DNA of 64,000 nucleotides from Streptosporangium carneum (GTDB lineage Bacteria > Actinomycetota > Actinomycetes > Streptosporangiales > Streptosporangiaceae), in assembly GCF_027922005.1 (NCBI RefSeq), contig NZ_BSEV01000003.1, positions 1 through 64,000 of the forward strand, written 5' to 3'. Of the stretch, positions 16,871 to 29,196 are shown piece after piece. The notes below the pieces were generated by a model that saw nothing but the letters and a program-made list of their open reading frames with translations, was not told where the DNA came from and did no database searches. The position numbers were made by a program, and so were the translations under genes. Every line of letters starts with the position of its first letter. Position 1 is the stretch's first letter.

Positions 16871-18301
16871 TCAGACCGTCGGCTTGATCACGTCGGGGGT
16901 CAGGAAGGTGGTGGCGACCCGGTCCTCGTTGAGCTTGGTGCCCCAGGTGGCCGGGTCAGTCTTGAGGATGTTCTCCTTGTTGCAGTCGTACTCGCCGATG
17001 TTCTCCGGGTAGAACTGCGCGAACTTCGGGCCCGTGAGCTTCAGCATGAGCGAGCAGGAGGAGGGCATGTTGGCGCCCGGGTCGGTCGGGGCGTGCAGGC
17101 CGCCTCCGGTCCACTCGTGCACCTGGGAGAGCTTGTTGATCACGCACTGACGGGTCAGCTCGGAGCCGCAGGCCTGCGCGGCCTGCGCCCACAGCAGGAA
17201 CCCGGAGGTCGCCTGCATGCCGAGCAGCGCGACCTTGCCGTGCTCGGCGTTGACCAGGTCGAGGTACTTCTTGACCGCGGGCACCTTGTCGGCGTTCTCG
17301 AACGGCTGGAAGATCGTTCCAACGTGGATCTTGTCGCCCACGCCCTGGGTGTTCCACTTGGAGACGGCCGTGCTGTACCAGGTCGCCTCGAACACCAGCG
17401 TCGGCTTGCTTCCCACCCGGTCCAGCGCCTCGAGCAGGCTGAAGGACGCGGGGTCGGGCGTCTTGGAGGTCCACAGCGCCTCGACGCCGCAGGACTTGAA
17501 CTTCTCCGCGAACGGGACGTAGCTCGCGTCACCGTCGTTGTTGAGCATCACGCCGCAGTTCATCGGCGTGATGCCGATCTTCTTCATCGCGGCCGCGATC
17601 TTGTTGCTTCCCGTCTTGACCGCGGGCGAGGTCGAGACGATGAGGTCGACCTTCTTGCCGAACTCGGGGAACAGCTTGGCGGCCAGGCGCAGGGCGGAGC
17701 TGTTGTACTGGTCGACCGGGTAGGGGACGGCCTCGTACTTCATCGGGCCCATCGCGGCGTTCGGCCCGACGGTGAAGCCCGCGACCGTGGGCAGCTTGCA
17801 GCCGACGCGGAACTGCTCGGCCGCCTCGTCCATGGCGAAGCCCTGGCCGACGAGCATGAAGTCCTGCTTGCAGGCCTTCTGCATGACGGTCGCGGCCTGC
17901 ATGTAGGCGGCGTCGTACTGGTTGCCCTTGATCTGGCGGCCGTTGATGCCGCCCTGGCCGTTACACCACTTGATCATGGTGCTGATGGCGTCGCCCATCT
18001 CCTTGGACAGGCCGGGCGCGGCGGGGAAGCCGCGGTCGTCGCCGAAGCCGATGGTGATCTGGGTGTCGGTGACGCCCTGCTCTGTCGCACCCTTGGCGTC
18101 GCCCTTGCCGCACGGCGACTTCAGCGTCCCGAACGTCTCCTCGCCGCCGGACGCCGCCGCGTCACCGGAGGCCGGCGCCGTCGTGCCGTTCGTACCGGCC
18201 GACACGTCGACCGACCCTCCGCGCTCGCTCGCACAGGCGGTGGCGAGCATCGCGAGGACGACAGTACCCGCCGCGAAGCGGGCGATCCTGTTGCCTGTCA
18301 T
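16871..18301 (-). CDS. livK: ABC importer substrate-binding lipoprotein, cysteine-rich, LivK-like
   Basis: The 476-residue product has a lipoprotein signal (NRIARFAAGTVVLAMLATAC, lipid Cys23) and a Ser/Thr/Gly-rich linker to about residue 55. A type I periplasmic-binding fold of the Leu/Ile/Val family follows, with TDTQITIGFG and KWCNGQGGINGRQI. It holds about ten cysteines after the lipid cysteine, for example in SPCGKG, KWCNG, KACKQ, VGCKL, SSCSL and YDCNK, suggesting several disulfides. The ligand is unknown; context points to a steroid or bile acid. It heads the importer genes. Confidence 0.82.
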   Translation of the reverse strand: MTGNRIARFAAGTVVLAMLATACASERGGSVDVSAGTNGTTAPASGDAAASGGEETFGTLKSPCGKGDAKGATEQGVTDTQITIGFGDDRGFPAAPGLSKEMGDAISTMIKWCNGQGGINGRQIKGNQYDAAYMQAATVMQKACKQDFMLVGQGFAMDEAAEQFRVGCKLPTVAGFTVGPNAAMGPMKYEAVPYPVDQYNSSALRLAAKLFPEFGKKVDLIVSTSPAVKTGSNKIAAAMKKIGITPMNCGVMLNNDGDASYVPFAEKFKSCGVEALWTSKTPDPASFSLLEALDRVGSKPTLVFEATWYSTAVSKWNTQGVGDKIHVGTIFQPFENADKVPAVKKYLDLVNAEHGKVALLGMQATSGFLLWAQAAQACGSELTRQCVINKLSQVHEWTGGGLHAPTDPGANMPSSCSLMLKLTGPKFAQFYPENIGEYDCNKENILKTDPATWGTKLNEDRVATTFLTPDVIKPTV

Positions 18302-18460
18302 CCGGTCGTTCTCCTTTCACTGACCGCCAGGCGGCGGCAGGGTCTTTGGGGGGTGGGGCCGGCTCGCAAGCGAGGCGCCGTCAGGAACGCAGGGCCGGGG
18401 CCCCGTCAGAGACAGGGGCCGGGGCCTGACGCGAGGCGCCGCTCCCGGGCGTCCCGGGTG

Positions 18461-19222
18461 TCATCCGAAGTAGGCCTGACCGCCGTCGAGCGGCAGGGTC
18501 GCGCCGGTGAGGTACCGCATGCCGGGACCGACGAGCGCGACCACGGCCTGCCCGATGTCCTGCTCGCAGTCACCGACGTAGCCGAGCGGGATCTGCCTGC
18601 AGAACTCCTCGGCCTCCGCGGGCTTGGCCTCCATCCACCGCTTGAGCCCGGGTGAGAGCGCGTGCGGGGCGATGGAGTTGGCGCGGATGCCGTCCGCGCC
18701 CCATTCCGCGGCGGCCGTCCTGGTCAGCGACCGCAGAGCCTGCTTGGCCGCGGCGTACGCGCCGTAGGTCGCCGGATCCCAGCGGACCATGGCCGAGCTG
18801 ACGAGGTTGACGATGTTGCCGCCGCCGCGCCGCTTCATGTGCGGGTGGCAGGCGGTCATGAAGGCGAAGGCGGCGAAGGGGGCGGTCAGGAATCCCTTCT
18901 GGAAGTCGGCGTCGCTCATCGACAGCAGCGGGCCGTAGGAGCCCGCGTAGGCGTTGTTGACGAGAATGTCGACCCCGCCGAAACGGGAGACCACCTCGGT
19001 GACGACGGCCCGGACGGCCTCGGTGTCGCTCACCTCGCACAGAAAGGCCTCGGCCTCGGCCCCGCGCTCGCGGAGCAGGTCGCAGGTCGTCTCCAGCTTC
19101 GCCATGGTCCGGCCGAGGACCGCGACGGACGCGCCCTCCCCGGCCAGGGCGAGCGCGATGCCCTGGCCCACGCCCTGGCCCGCACCGGTCACGATCGCGA
19201 CTTTTCCCTTGAGGCTGCCCAT
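18461..19222 (-). CDS. short-chain dehydrogenase/reductase
   Basis: The 253-residue SDR has TGAGQGVG as its cofactor loop, NNAYAG, a serine in LVSSAMV and the pair YGAYAAAKQ with catalytic Tyr and Lys. The ATG at 19222 is preceded by GGGAGAG; longer in-frame starts exist but add non-SDR sequence. It lies upstream of livK on the same strand with a 159-base gap and is divergent from a ligase gene. The 251-base divergent gap carries two copies of the TCCC-N7-GGGA operator. Substrate unknown. Confidence 0.72.
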   Translation of the reverse strand: MGSLKGKVAIVTGAGQGVGQGIALALAGEGASVAVLGRTMAKLETTCDLLRERGAEAEAFLCEVSDTEAVRAVVTEVVSRFGGVDILVNNAYAGSYGPLLSMSDADFQKGFLTAPFAAFAFMTACHPHMKRRGGGNIVNLVSSAMVRWDPATYGAYAAAKQALRSLTRTAAAEWGADGIRANSIAPHALSPGLKRWMEAKPAEAEEFCRQIPLGYVGDCEQDIGQAVVALVGPGMRYLTGATLPLDGGQAYFG

Positions 19223-19292
19223 CACTCTCCCGTTTCGCCGTGGCCTGATTGACGGCAATAGTGATGTGACCCGGCCCACTCCAAACGGGAAG

Positions 19293-19362
19293 TCCCGCTC
19301 ACCGGGAACAAGTGCTCCCGGTGAGGAAGATCGCCATGACAGCGCGGTCCCGGTCAGTGGGA
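19293..19362. promoter_or_regulatory. paired candidate operators in a divergent promoter
   Basis: TCCCGCTCACCGGGA occupies 19293-19307 and TCCCGGTCAGTGGGA occupies 19348-19362, 55 bases apart start to start. A degenerate third copy with only the left half conserved sits at 19316-19330. They lie between the SDR (minus) and acyl-CoA ligase (plus) genes. Confidence 0.62.
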
Positions 19363-19473
19363 AGACCTGTTCAGCGCCACACACGACGACCAGAATGGGC
19401 GGTCAGGCAGACGCACGCCGTGTGACGCCCTCGTCGCACGGCGGGACGAGCGTGGTGGGACGAAAGAGAATCG

Positions 19474-21150
19474 ATGGCCACATCCACAGATCCGAGAACG
19501 GCAGCGATGGAGATCATGACTCGCCTGACCGGCCCCGGCGGTGAGTTCGAACTGGCCGAGGAGGAGGTCCTCGGCTCGCGGATGCAGGTCTTCAGAAACC
19601 GCCCACGGAACCTCGGCGAGATGCTCGCCGCATCGGTCGGGTTCGGCGACGACGACTACATCGTGACCGCGAACGAGCGGCTGAGCTTCACCGGCCACGC
19701 GGCCCAGGTGGCGTCGCTGGCGAAGGCGCTCCGCGAGGAGTACGGCGTGCGCAGGGGCGACCGCGTCGCCATCGACGCCGCGAACTCCCCCGGCTGGATC
19801 GTCTCCTTCTGGGCGACCGTCGCCGTCGACGCGATCGCGGTCGGCTACAACGCGTGGTGGTCGCGCCGCGAGATCGAGTACGCCCTGGGGCACACCACTC
19901 CGAAGGTCGTCATCGCGGACGCCAAGCGTGCCGCGCTGATCGGGGAGACAGGTGAGAACGGCCCGGTCGTCCTGACCCTGGAGGAGGACGTCCCGCGGCT
20001 GAGCCGCCTGCACCCGGACGCCGCCCTGCCCGTTTCCGAGGCCGCCGAGGACGACCCCGCGGTCATCCTCTACACCAGCGGGACGTCGGGCCGCCCCAAG
20101 GGAGCGGTGCACTCGCACCGGAACCTGACCTCGGTCGTCCAGTACCACCGGATGAACGACGCCCTGGCCCGCGAGTTCGGCGACCCGACCGACCCGGCGA
20201 GCAGGCGTTACCTGCTGGCGCTGCCGCTGTTCCACATCGCGAGCCTGCACAACCTGGCGGTGCCCCGCCTGGCGAACGGCAGCGCGGTGGTCATGCACCA
20301 GGGCGCCTTCGACGTCGACAGGGTGCTGCGGCTGATCGAGAAGGAGCGCGTCACCAACTGGGGAGCCGTGCCGACCATGGCCAACCGGCTGATCGAGCAC
20401 GGTGACCTGTCGAAGTACGACCTCTCCTCGCTGCGCGCCTTCTCCCTGGCGTCCGCGCCCTCCTCCCCCGCGTTCAAGGAACGGCTGCGCAAGGCGCTGC
20501 CGATCGCCGAGCAGGCCCTGGTCGACAGCTACGGCCTGACCGAGTCGTCGACCGCCATAGCCGCGGCGACGCCGCAGGACCTCGCGGAGTCCCCGGGAAC
20601 GCTGGGCCGTCCCATCACGACCGTGCGGCTGGAGATCCGCGACTTCGAGGGCAACGCGCTCCCCGAGGGCGAGGAGGGCGAGATCTGCGTCCGCAGCCCG
20701 TTCAACATGCTCGGCTACTGGCAGGACCCCGAGGCGACCGCGCGGGCGATCGACGAGGACCGGTGGCTGCACACCGGCGACATCGGCATGGTCGAGCAGG
20801 GACGGGTGCGCCTGACCACCAGGCGCTCCGACCTGATCCTGCGCGGCGGCGAGAACGTCTACCCCGCCGAGATCGAGAACGTGCTGGCGGAGTACCCCGG
20901 CGTCCAGGAGTGCATCGTGATCGGCGTGCCGCACTCCGACCTGGGCCAGGAGATCATGGCGGTCGTCGTCACCGACGGCAGGCCCGTCAGCGAGGAGGAT
21001 CTCAGGGCGTACACCCAGCAGGAGCTGGCCTACTTCAAGGTCCCGTCCCGGTGGCGGATCACCCAGGAGAGCCTGCCCAGGAACGCCACAGGGAAGGTGA
21101 TCCGTCGCGAGGTAGAGCTCTCCGTGGACGACACCCCCGGCGCTCACTGA
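19474..21150 (+). CDS. acyl-CoA synthetase (FadD family)
   Basis: The 558-residue AMP-forming ligase has P-loop [37 protein letters not shown] and the hinge and lysine motifs [14 protein letters not shown] and [11 protein letters not shown]. It has the full length of the family. It does not closely match FadD3, FadD17 or FadD19 as I recall them, so the substrate is open; a steroid or fatty side-chain acid is likely from context. It is convergent with the thioesterase gene across a terminator. Confidence 0.78.
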   Translation: MATSTDPRTAAMEIMTRLTGPGGEFELAEEEVLGSRMQVFRNRPRNLGEMLAASVGFGDDDYIVTANERLSFTGHAAQVASLAKALREEYGVRRGDRVAIDAANSPGWIVSFWATVAVDAIAVGYNAWWSRREIEYALGHTTPKVVIADAKRAALIGETGENGPVVLTLEEDVPRLSRLHPDAALPVSEAAEDDPAVILYTSGTSGRPKGAVHSHRNLTSVVQYHRMNDALAREFGDPTDPASRRYLLALPLFHIASLHNLAVPRLANGSAVVMHQGAFDVDRVLRLIEKERVTNWGAVPTMANRLIEHGDLSKYDLSSLRAFSLASAPSSPAFKERLRKALPIAEQALVDSYGLTESSTAIAAATPQDLAESPGTLGRPITTVRLEIRDFEGNALPEGEEGEICVRSPFNMLGYWQDPEATARAIDEDRWLHTGDIGMVEQGRVRLTTRRSDLILRGGENVYPAEIENVLAEYPGVQECIVIGVPHSDLGQEIMAVVVTDGRPVSEEDLRAYTQQELAYFKVPSRWRITQESLPRNATGKVIRREVELSVDDTPGAH

Positions 21151-21161
21151 GCCGGAAAAGC

Positions 21162-21189
21162 GAGAACCCCGCCCGAGGGCGGGGTTCTC
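21162..21189. terminator. bidirectional terminator
   Basis: GAGAACCCCGCC (21162-21173) pairs perfectly with GGCGGGGTTCTC (21178-21189) across a four-base loop. It lies between the ligase gene and the convergent thioesterase gene. Confidence 0.8.
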
Positions 21190-21226
21190 TCGTATGTGGA
21201 CCGTCCGGCCGCCGGCCGTCAGACCG

Positions 21227-21976
21227 TCAGCGGGGGCGCGGCAGGTGCTTGGCGATGAACAGCCCTTCCGCGCTGACGCACACCTTCCCGCCCGCCGAGA
21301 TCGTCCCCGTGGTGCGGATCTTGCGCCCGTCGACGGAGACCTGCCTGCCCGTCACGGTCAGCGGCTCGAACAGCGGGGTCGGCCGGTGGTAGCGCAGCGT
21401 CAGCTCCGCGGTCATCCCGGAGACGCCCGCCCAGTGGTTGGCGACGCCGAGCGTGTGGTCGAGCAGCAGCGCGGAGACGCCGCCGTGCACGCATCCGGGC
21501 GGCCCCTGGTACGGCATGCCCAGCACGACGACCCCCTCGATCGAGCCGTCGTCCCTGCCCGCGAGCGGAAGCGGCGGCGCGATCGCGTTCTCCGGGCCCG
21601 TGACCGGGTCGTGCCTGGTCACGCCCTCGCCCTTCCACATGTCGACCATCCGCTCCTCGACGGCGGGAGCGTGCTGGTCCAGGTGGTCGGCGACGGCGTT
21701 CAGCTGCTCGGCGATCCTGGCCATCTCGGCCGAGGAGCCGTCACCGGCGTGCAGCAGCGACGCGATCACCCGGCGGGCCGCGGCGACCGCCGCGTCCACG
21801 CCCTTGTTGTTCGCGGTGGCCGTCAGCGCGACCGGCCGCTCGGTCTGGCCTGCCTGGTCGGTCTGTCCGTTCTCGTGCGTGGTCATGTCGCCGCTCTCCT
21901 CGCCACCACCGGTCGGATATGTCGGATGTGTGGTCATGTCACCAGTTTCGCCGCCGCCGGTGGGACGCGCGGTCAT
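21227..21976 (-). CDS. PaaI-like hotdog thioesterase
   Basis: The product is up to 249 residues. The hotdog core near residues 140-235 contains GPPGCVHGGVSALLLDHTLG, typical of PaaI/THEM4-like acyl-CoA thioesterases. The ATG at 21976 overlaps the upstream maoC stop (ATGA). The first 35 codons consist of near-repeats (MTARPTGGGETGD, MTTHPTYPTGGGEESGD, MTTHENG), so three in-phase ATGs are available; the third, at 21886, has GAGGAG upstream and may be the main start. It probably releases trapped steroid acyl-CoAs. Confidence 0.72.
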   Translation of the reverse strand: MTARPTGGGETGDMTTHPTYPTGGGEESGDMTTHENGQTDQAGQTERPVALTATANNKGVDAAVAAARRVIASLLHAGDGSSAEMARIAEQLNAVADHLDQHAPAVEERMVDMWKGEGVTRHDPVTGPENAIAPPLPLAGRDDGSIEGVVVLGMPYQGPPGCVHGGVSALLLDHTLGVANHWAGVSGMTAELTLRYHRPTPLFEPLTVTGRQVSVDGRKIRTTGTISAGGKVCVSAEGLFIAKHLPRPR

Positions 21977-22839
21977 GGCGCGACCGTGGCCGTGGCGTGG
22001 GTCAGCACGGGGGCGCCGTCCTGTTCCGGGCAGGTGGACAGCAGCGTCAGCAGGTCTCCCTCGCGCCACACCGTGGTCCTGATGGTCTGGCCGGGCTGCA
22101 GCGACCCGGCGAACCGTACGGAAAGGCCGGTCAGCCTCGCCACGTCGCCGTCGAGGACCCCGTCCACGATCGCCTTCGCGACGATGCCGTACGACGCGAG
22201 GCCGTGCAGGATCGGACGGTCGAACCCCGCCGCCCTCGCGAACTCGGGGTCGGCGTGCAGCGGGTTGAGGTCTCCGTTGAGCCGGTACAGCAGCGCCTGC
22301 CGGGCGTCGGTCGGGGAGTCGAGCACGAGGTCGGGCTCCCGCCCGGGGGCCGACCACGAGGAGTCGGGCCCCGGCTCGCCGCCGAAACCGCCCTCGCCGC
22401 GCGCCCAGATCTGCATGGTCGCGGTCCACAGCGGGTCGCCGTCGGCGTCCGCGGCCGACTGCTCCATGACGATCATCGCGGCCTTGCCCTTGTCCCAGAC
22501 GTCCGCCACGCGCGAGCTGACGACGGCGGTCCCCGAGGCGGGCAGCGGCCTGTGCACCGTCAGCCCCTGGCCCGCGTGCAGGATCCTGCGCAGGTCGATG
22601 TCGATGCCGGGCATGGACATCGCCGTGGGCGGCCCGTCGCCCGCCGACAGGCCCTGGCCCGCGACCATCGCGAAGGTCGGCAGCACCCGCAGCCCGCGCT
22701 CGTAGGTGTAGGACAGCTCGGGGTCGGCGCCCGTGCCCGCTCCCAGGCTCAGGTGGTACAGCAACACGTCCCGCCGGGTCCAGGCGATCTCGGACACCGA
22801 GGGGCCGGCTCCGAGAGCCTTCCGAAGGTCGATCGGCAT
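21973..22839 (-). CDS. MaoC-like double-hotdog enoyl-CoA hydratase
   Basis: The 288-residue product has the same layout as the protein at 3830-4666 (ERGLRVLPTFA, RVADVWDKGKAA, then the hydratase-2 motif). Here the motif is canonical: LNGDLNPLHADPEFARAAGF, with catalytic Asp and His, then PILHGL. It likely hydrates enoyl-CoAs in the early side-chain beta-oxidation rounds. It lies four bases after the thiolase gene and is coupled to the thioesterase. Confidence 0.8.
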   Translation of the reverse strand: MPIDLRKALGAGPSVSEIAWTRRDVLLYHLSLGAGTGADPELSYTYERGLRVLPTFAMVAGQGLSAGDGPPTAMSMPGIDIDLRRILHAGQGLTVHRPLPASGTAVVSSRVADVWDKGKAAMIVMEQSAADADGDPLWTATMQIWARGEGGFGGEPGPDSSWSAPGREPDLVLDSPTDARQALLYRLNGDLNPLHADPEFARAAGFDRPILHGLASYGIVAKAIVDGVLDGDVARLTGLSVRFAGSLQPGQTIRTTVWREGDLLTLLSTCPEQDGAPVLTHATATVAP

Positions 22840-22843
22840 CTTC

Positions 22844-24055
22844 TCAGCCCTCCTGGTCCAGGGTGCCCGCGCCGTACAGGGTCACCACGCAGGCGCCGCC
22901 GAGACCGAGGTTGTGCTGCAGGCCGACCTTCGCGCCGTCGACCTGGCGCGCGCCCGCCTCGCCGCGCAGCTGCCAGGTCAGCTCGGCGCACTGGGCCAGG
23001 CCCGTCGCCCCCAGCGGGTGTCCCTTGGAGATCAGGCCGCCCGAGGGGTTGACGACCCACCTGCCGCCGTACGTCGTGGCGCCCGACTCGACGAGCTTGC
23101 CGCCCTCGCCCTCCGCGCACATGCCCAGGCCCTCGTAGGTGAGGATCTCGTTGATCGAGAAGCAGTCGTGCAGCTCGATCACGTCGACGTCCCCGACCGT
23201 GAGACCCGCGGCGGCGAAGACCCGCTCCGCCGCCGCGCGGGTCATCGGCGCGCCCACCACGTCGATGTCGGACCCGGTCTCGAACGCCTCACCGGTGTCG
23301 GTGACGAGCGTCTGGGCCAGGATCTCGACCGCCCTGTCCTGCAGGCCGTGCTCGCGGACGAACCGCTCGCTGACGACGACGGCCGCGCCCGCCCCGTCGG
23401 AGGTCGGCGAGCACTGCGACCGGGTGAGCGGCTCGTGGATCGGCTTGTCGCCCATGACCTGCTCGAGGGTGTACTCGTCGCGGAACTGCGCGTAGGGGTT
23501 GTTCACCGAGTGCCGGTGGTTCTTCACCGCGACGGCCGCGATCTGCTCGGCGGTCGTGCCGTACCTCTCCATGTGCTCGCGGGCGGCGTTGCCGAAGAAC
23601 TGGGCGGTCATCGGGGAGTTCGCCCAGCCCCGATTGGCCATCAGCACCTTCAGGTGCCGGTCGAGCGGGGTCACCTTGGGCATCCCGCCCGCCCCCGGCG
23701 ACAGCGCGCCCCTGGTCATCTTCTCGAAGCCGACCGCGAGGGCCACGTCGGCCAGGCCCGACTGGACCCACTCCCTGGCCAGCATCAGCGCCGTGGAGCC
23801 GGTCGCGCAGTTGTTGTTGACGTTGACGACCGGGATGCCGGTCAGGCCGACGTCGTACAGGGCCCGCTGGCCTGCGGCCGACTGCTCGAACACGTAGCCG
23901 ACGGCGGCGCGCTGCACGGCGGAGTACTCGATCCCGGCGTCGGCCAGCGCGTTGCCGACGGCCTCGACGACCATGTCCGGATACTCCCAGTCACGGGTCT
24001 CGATCTTCTCGAACTTGGTCATGCCGACGCCGATGACGAACGTCCTGCTGCTCAT
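22844..24055 (-). CDS. SCP-x-type thiolase (lipid-transfer protein)
   Basis: The 403-residue thiolase has the nucleophile context [28 protein letters not shown] and the C-terminal [13 protein letters not shown] motif with catalytic His. These are features of SCP-x thiolases; the SCP2 domain found in the eukaryotic fusion is absent. Mycobacterial Ltp1-like proteins match the pattern. It likely cleaves 3-keto side-chain CoA esters, alongside the FadA5-like thiolase two genes upstream. Confidence 0.8.
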   Translation of the reverse strand: MSSRTFVIGVGMTKFEKIETRDWEYPDMVVEAVGNALADAGIEYSAVQRAAVGYVFEQSAAGQRALYDVGLTGIPVVNVNNNCATGSTALMLAREWVQSGLADVALAVGFEKMTRGALSPGAGGMPKVTPLDRHLKVLMANRGWANSPMTAQFFGNAAREHMERYGTTAEQIAAVAVKNHRHSVNNPYAQFRDEYTLEQVMGDKPIHEPLTRSQCSPTSDGAGAAVVVSERFVREHGLQDRAVEILAQTLVTDTGEAFETGSDIDVVGAPMTRAAAERVFAAAGLTVGDVDVIELHDCFSINEILTYEGLGMCAEGEGGKLVESGATTYGGRWVVNPSGGLISKGHPLGATGLAQCAELTWQLRGEAGARQVDGAKVGLQHNLGLGGACVVTLYGAGTLDQEG

Positions 24056-24088
24056 GAGATCTTCTTTCTGATGACGGGGCAGGGGCCG

Positions 24089-26299
24089 TCAGGCCTTGGC
24101 GGGGACGGGCTCGGGGTCGCGGGGCAGGCCGAGCAGACGCTCGCCGATGATGTTGAGCTGCACGTCGGTGGTGCCTCCGGCGATCGACATGGACCGGGAG
24201 CTGAGGAACATCCAGGTGGCGTTGTCGCGTCCGCCGCCCTCCCCGGTCAGAGCCTCCGCGCCCGCCCAGTCCATCGCGGTCTCCCAGACCTGCTGGATGT
24301 GCTCGACGCCGATCAGCTTGGCGATGCTGGACTCCGCGCCCGGCTGCTGCCCGGTCAGGGACCTGATCGTGGTGCGCAGGCCGAACAGCCCGCCGGACTG
24401 GGCGTCGCACAGGATGCCGCCGAGCGTGCTCAGCCGCTCGTCGTCGGTGTCCTCGGGCGAGGCCTTGGCGAGGTCGAGCAGCGCCTCTCCGCCGCTGCCG
24501 AGCGAGGAGTCGTGCGAGAGCGAGACGCGCTCGTTGGCCAGCGTGGTGCGGGCGAGCTTCCAGCCGTCGCCGGGCCCGGCGACGAGCATCTCGTCGGGGA
24601 TGAAGACGTCGTCGAAGAACACCTCGTTGAACAGGTTCTCGCCGGTCAGCTCGCGCAGCGGCCTGATGTCGATGCCGGGGCTGGACATGTCGAGCAGGAA
24701 GTAGGACAGGCCCTTGTGCTTGGGGGCGGAGACGTCGGTGCGGGCCAGCAGGATTCCCCACTGCGCCTCGCGGGCCATGGAGGTCCAGACCTTCTGCCCG
24801 GTGACCTTCCAGCCGCCGTCGACCTTCTCCGCACGGGTGGACAGGCCGGCCAGGTCGGATCCCGCGCCCGGCTCGCTGAACAGCTGGCACCACACGATGT
24901 CGCCGCGCAGCGACGCCGGCAGGAACCGCTCGAGCTGCTCGGGGCTGCCGTGGGTGATCAGGGTCGGCACGACCCAGTTGCCGATGATCATGTCGACGGC
25001 GCGGAGCCGGGCCGCGCGCATCTCCTCGGCGATCACCAGCTGGGAGACTGCGTCGGCGCCCTTGCCCCAGGGGGCGGGCAGGTGCGGAGCGGTGTAGCCG
25101 TGCTCGGCGAGGTAGGTCAGGCGCTCGGCGCCCTCCAGGCCCTTGGCGGGCTCCAGCTCGGCCCGTACCTCGGCGCGGATCCGCTCGGCCTCCGCGGGCA
25201 GCTCGACGCCGAGCCTGCGGCGGGCGCCGTCCAGGGTGAGACGGGCCACCCTGCGCCGCCACGAGGCGGTCGAGCCCAGCAGGATCCGCAGCGTCTGGGA
25301 CCTGCGCAGGTAGAGGCTGGCGTCGTGCTCCCAGGTGAAACCGATGCCGCCGAGGGTCTGAACGCAGTCCTTCGCGGTGGCGAAGGCCGCCTCGACGCTG
25401 GTCGCCCCCGCGACGGCCGCGGCCAGCGACGCCTCCCGGGGGTCCTCGACGGCTCCGGCGTCGCCGGCGCGGGCGGCGTCCCAGGCGCAGACGCGGGCCT
25501 GCTCGGCACGGGCCAGCATGCGGGCGCAGCGGTGCTTGACACCCTGGAACTGGCCGACCGGGCGGCCGAACTGCTCGCGCACCCTGGCGTAGTCGGCGGC
25601 GGTCGTGGTCGCCCAGTCCGCCAGGCCGGACGCCTCGGCGGCGAACAGCGTGGCGGCCAGGTCGAGCACGTCGTGCCCGCCGAGGCCGGTCAGCACGTCG
25701 CCGGGGGCGACGGCGACGCCGGCCGCGCGGACCCGGGACAGCCTGCGGGTCAGGTCGTGGCTGGTCAGGTCGACCGTCTCGACCGAGGCCCTGGGCAGCA
25801 CCACCCATGCCGTGCTCCCGCCGTCCCTGACGGGCAGGACGAACACGTCGGCGACGTGACCGCCGAGCACCGGCTCGGACACACCCGAGACCGTGATCTC
25901 ACCGGCGTCACCGTGGGTGAGCTCCAGGTCTCCCGGCTTCAGACCGACCGCGCCGATCTTCGCCCCCTCCGCGAGCTCGGCCAGCAGCGGCTCGTGCCCC
26001 GCGCGGTGCAGGACAGCGCTCGCCAGCACCGTCGGCAGGAACGGCCCCGGCGCCATGGCGCGGCCGAGCTCCTCGACCACGACGGCGAGCTCGAGCAACC
26101 CGTAGCCCACGCCGCCCGACTCCTCCGGCAGGTGCAGGCCGAACAGCCCCTGCTCGGCGAGGGCGGGCCAGAACGACGGCAGCTCCTCCCGCTTGGCGTC
26201 CACGGCCTTGCGGACCACCTCGGGCGTCACATGGCGGGTGACGAGGGCGCGCACGGAGTCACGCAGGTCGCGGTGCTCCTGGGTCAGTCCAATGGTCAT
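24089..26299 (-). CDS. fadE34: FadE34/ChsE3-like double-domain acyl-CoA dehydrogenase
   Basis: At 736 residues this protein is two acyl-CoA dehydrogenase units in one chain. The first (about 1-345) ends with REQFGRPVGQFQGVKHRCA and LGGIGFTWEHD. The second (about 365-730) has QLFSEPGAGSDLAGLSTRAEKVDGGWKVTGQKVWTS (given here as family phrase) and AGGTTDVQLNIIGERLLGLPRD. Recalled FadE34 has this fused architecture and oxidises the C24 bile-acid-like side-chain CoA ester. That supports sterol or bile-acid substrates for the operon. Confidence 0.84.
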   Translation of the reverse strand: MTIGLTQEHRDLRDSVRALVTRHVTPEVVRKAVDAKREELPSFWPALAEQGLFGLHLPEESGGVGYGLLELAVVVEELGRAMAPGPFLPTVLASAVLHRAGHEPLLAELAEGAKIGAVGLKPGDLELTHGDAGEITVSGVSEPVLGGHVADVFVLPVRDGGSTAWVVLPRASVETVDLTSHDLTRRLSRVRAAGVAVAPGDVLTGLGGHDVLDLAATLFAAEASGLADWATTTAADYARVREQFGRPVGQFQGVKHRCARMLARAEQARVCAWDAARAGDAGAVEDPREASLAAAVAGATSVEAAFATAKDCVQTLGGIGFTWEHDASLYLRRSQTLRILLGSTASWRRRVARLTLDGARRRLGVELPAEAERIRAEVRAELEPAKGLEGAERLTYLAEHGYTAPHLPAPWGKGADAVSQLVIAEEMRAARLRAVDMIIGNWVVPTLITHGSPEQLERFLPASLRGDIVWCQLFSEPGAGSDLAGLSTRAEKVDGGWKVTGQKVWTSMAREAQWGILLARTDVSAPKHKGLSYFLLDMSSPGIDIRPLRELTGENLFNEVFFDDVFIPDEMLVAGPGDGWKLARTTLANERVSLSHDSSLGSGGEALLDLAKASPEDTDDERLSTLGGILCDAQSGGLFGLRTTIRSLTGQQPGAESSIAKLIGVEHIQQVWETAMDWAGAEALTGEGGGRDNATWMFLSSRSMSIAGGTTDVQLNIIGERLLGLPRDPEPVPAKA

Positions 26300-26306
26300 G
26301 GTCGTC

Positions 26307-29157
<2,851 letters not shown>

Positions 29158-29168
29158 GGCGGGAGGCT

Positions 29169-29180
29169 AGAATTAATTCT
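29169..29180. promoter_or_regulatory. palindrome AGAATTAATTCT upstream of fadD19-like gene
   Basis: This perfect 12-base palindrome lies 12-23 bases before the fadD19-like ATG. It sits in TAGAATTAATTCTT, which resembles the recalled mycobacterial KstR box TnnAACnnGTTnnA with C/G replaced by T/A. It may equally overlap the promoter -10 region. Confidence 0.4.
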
Positions 29181-29196
29181 TCTTTTTCACAATGGC

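Noticed and set aside
19354-21147. 597-codon minus-strand frame
   Set aside because: Shadow of the acyl-CoA ligase on the plus strand; no domain motifs.
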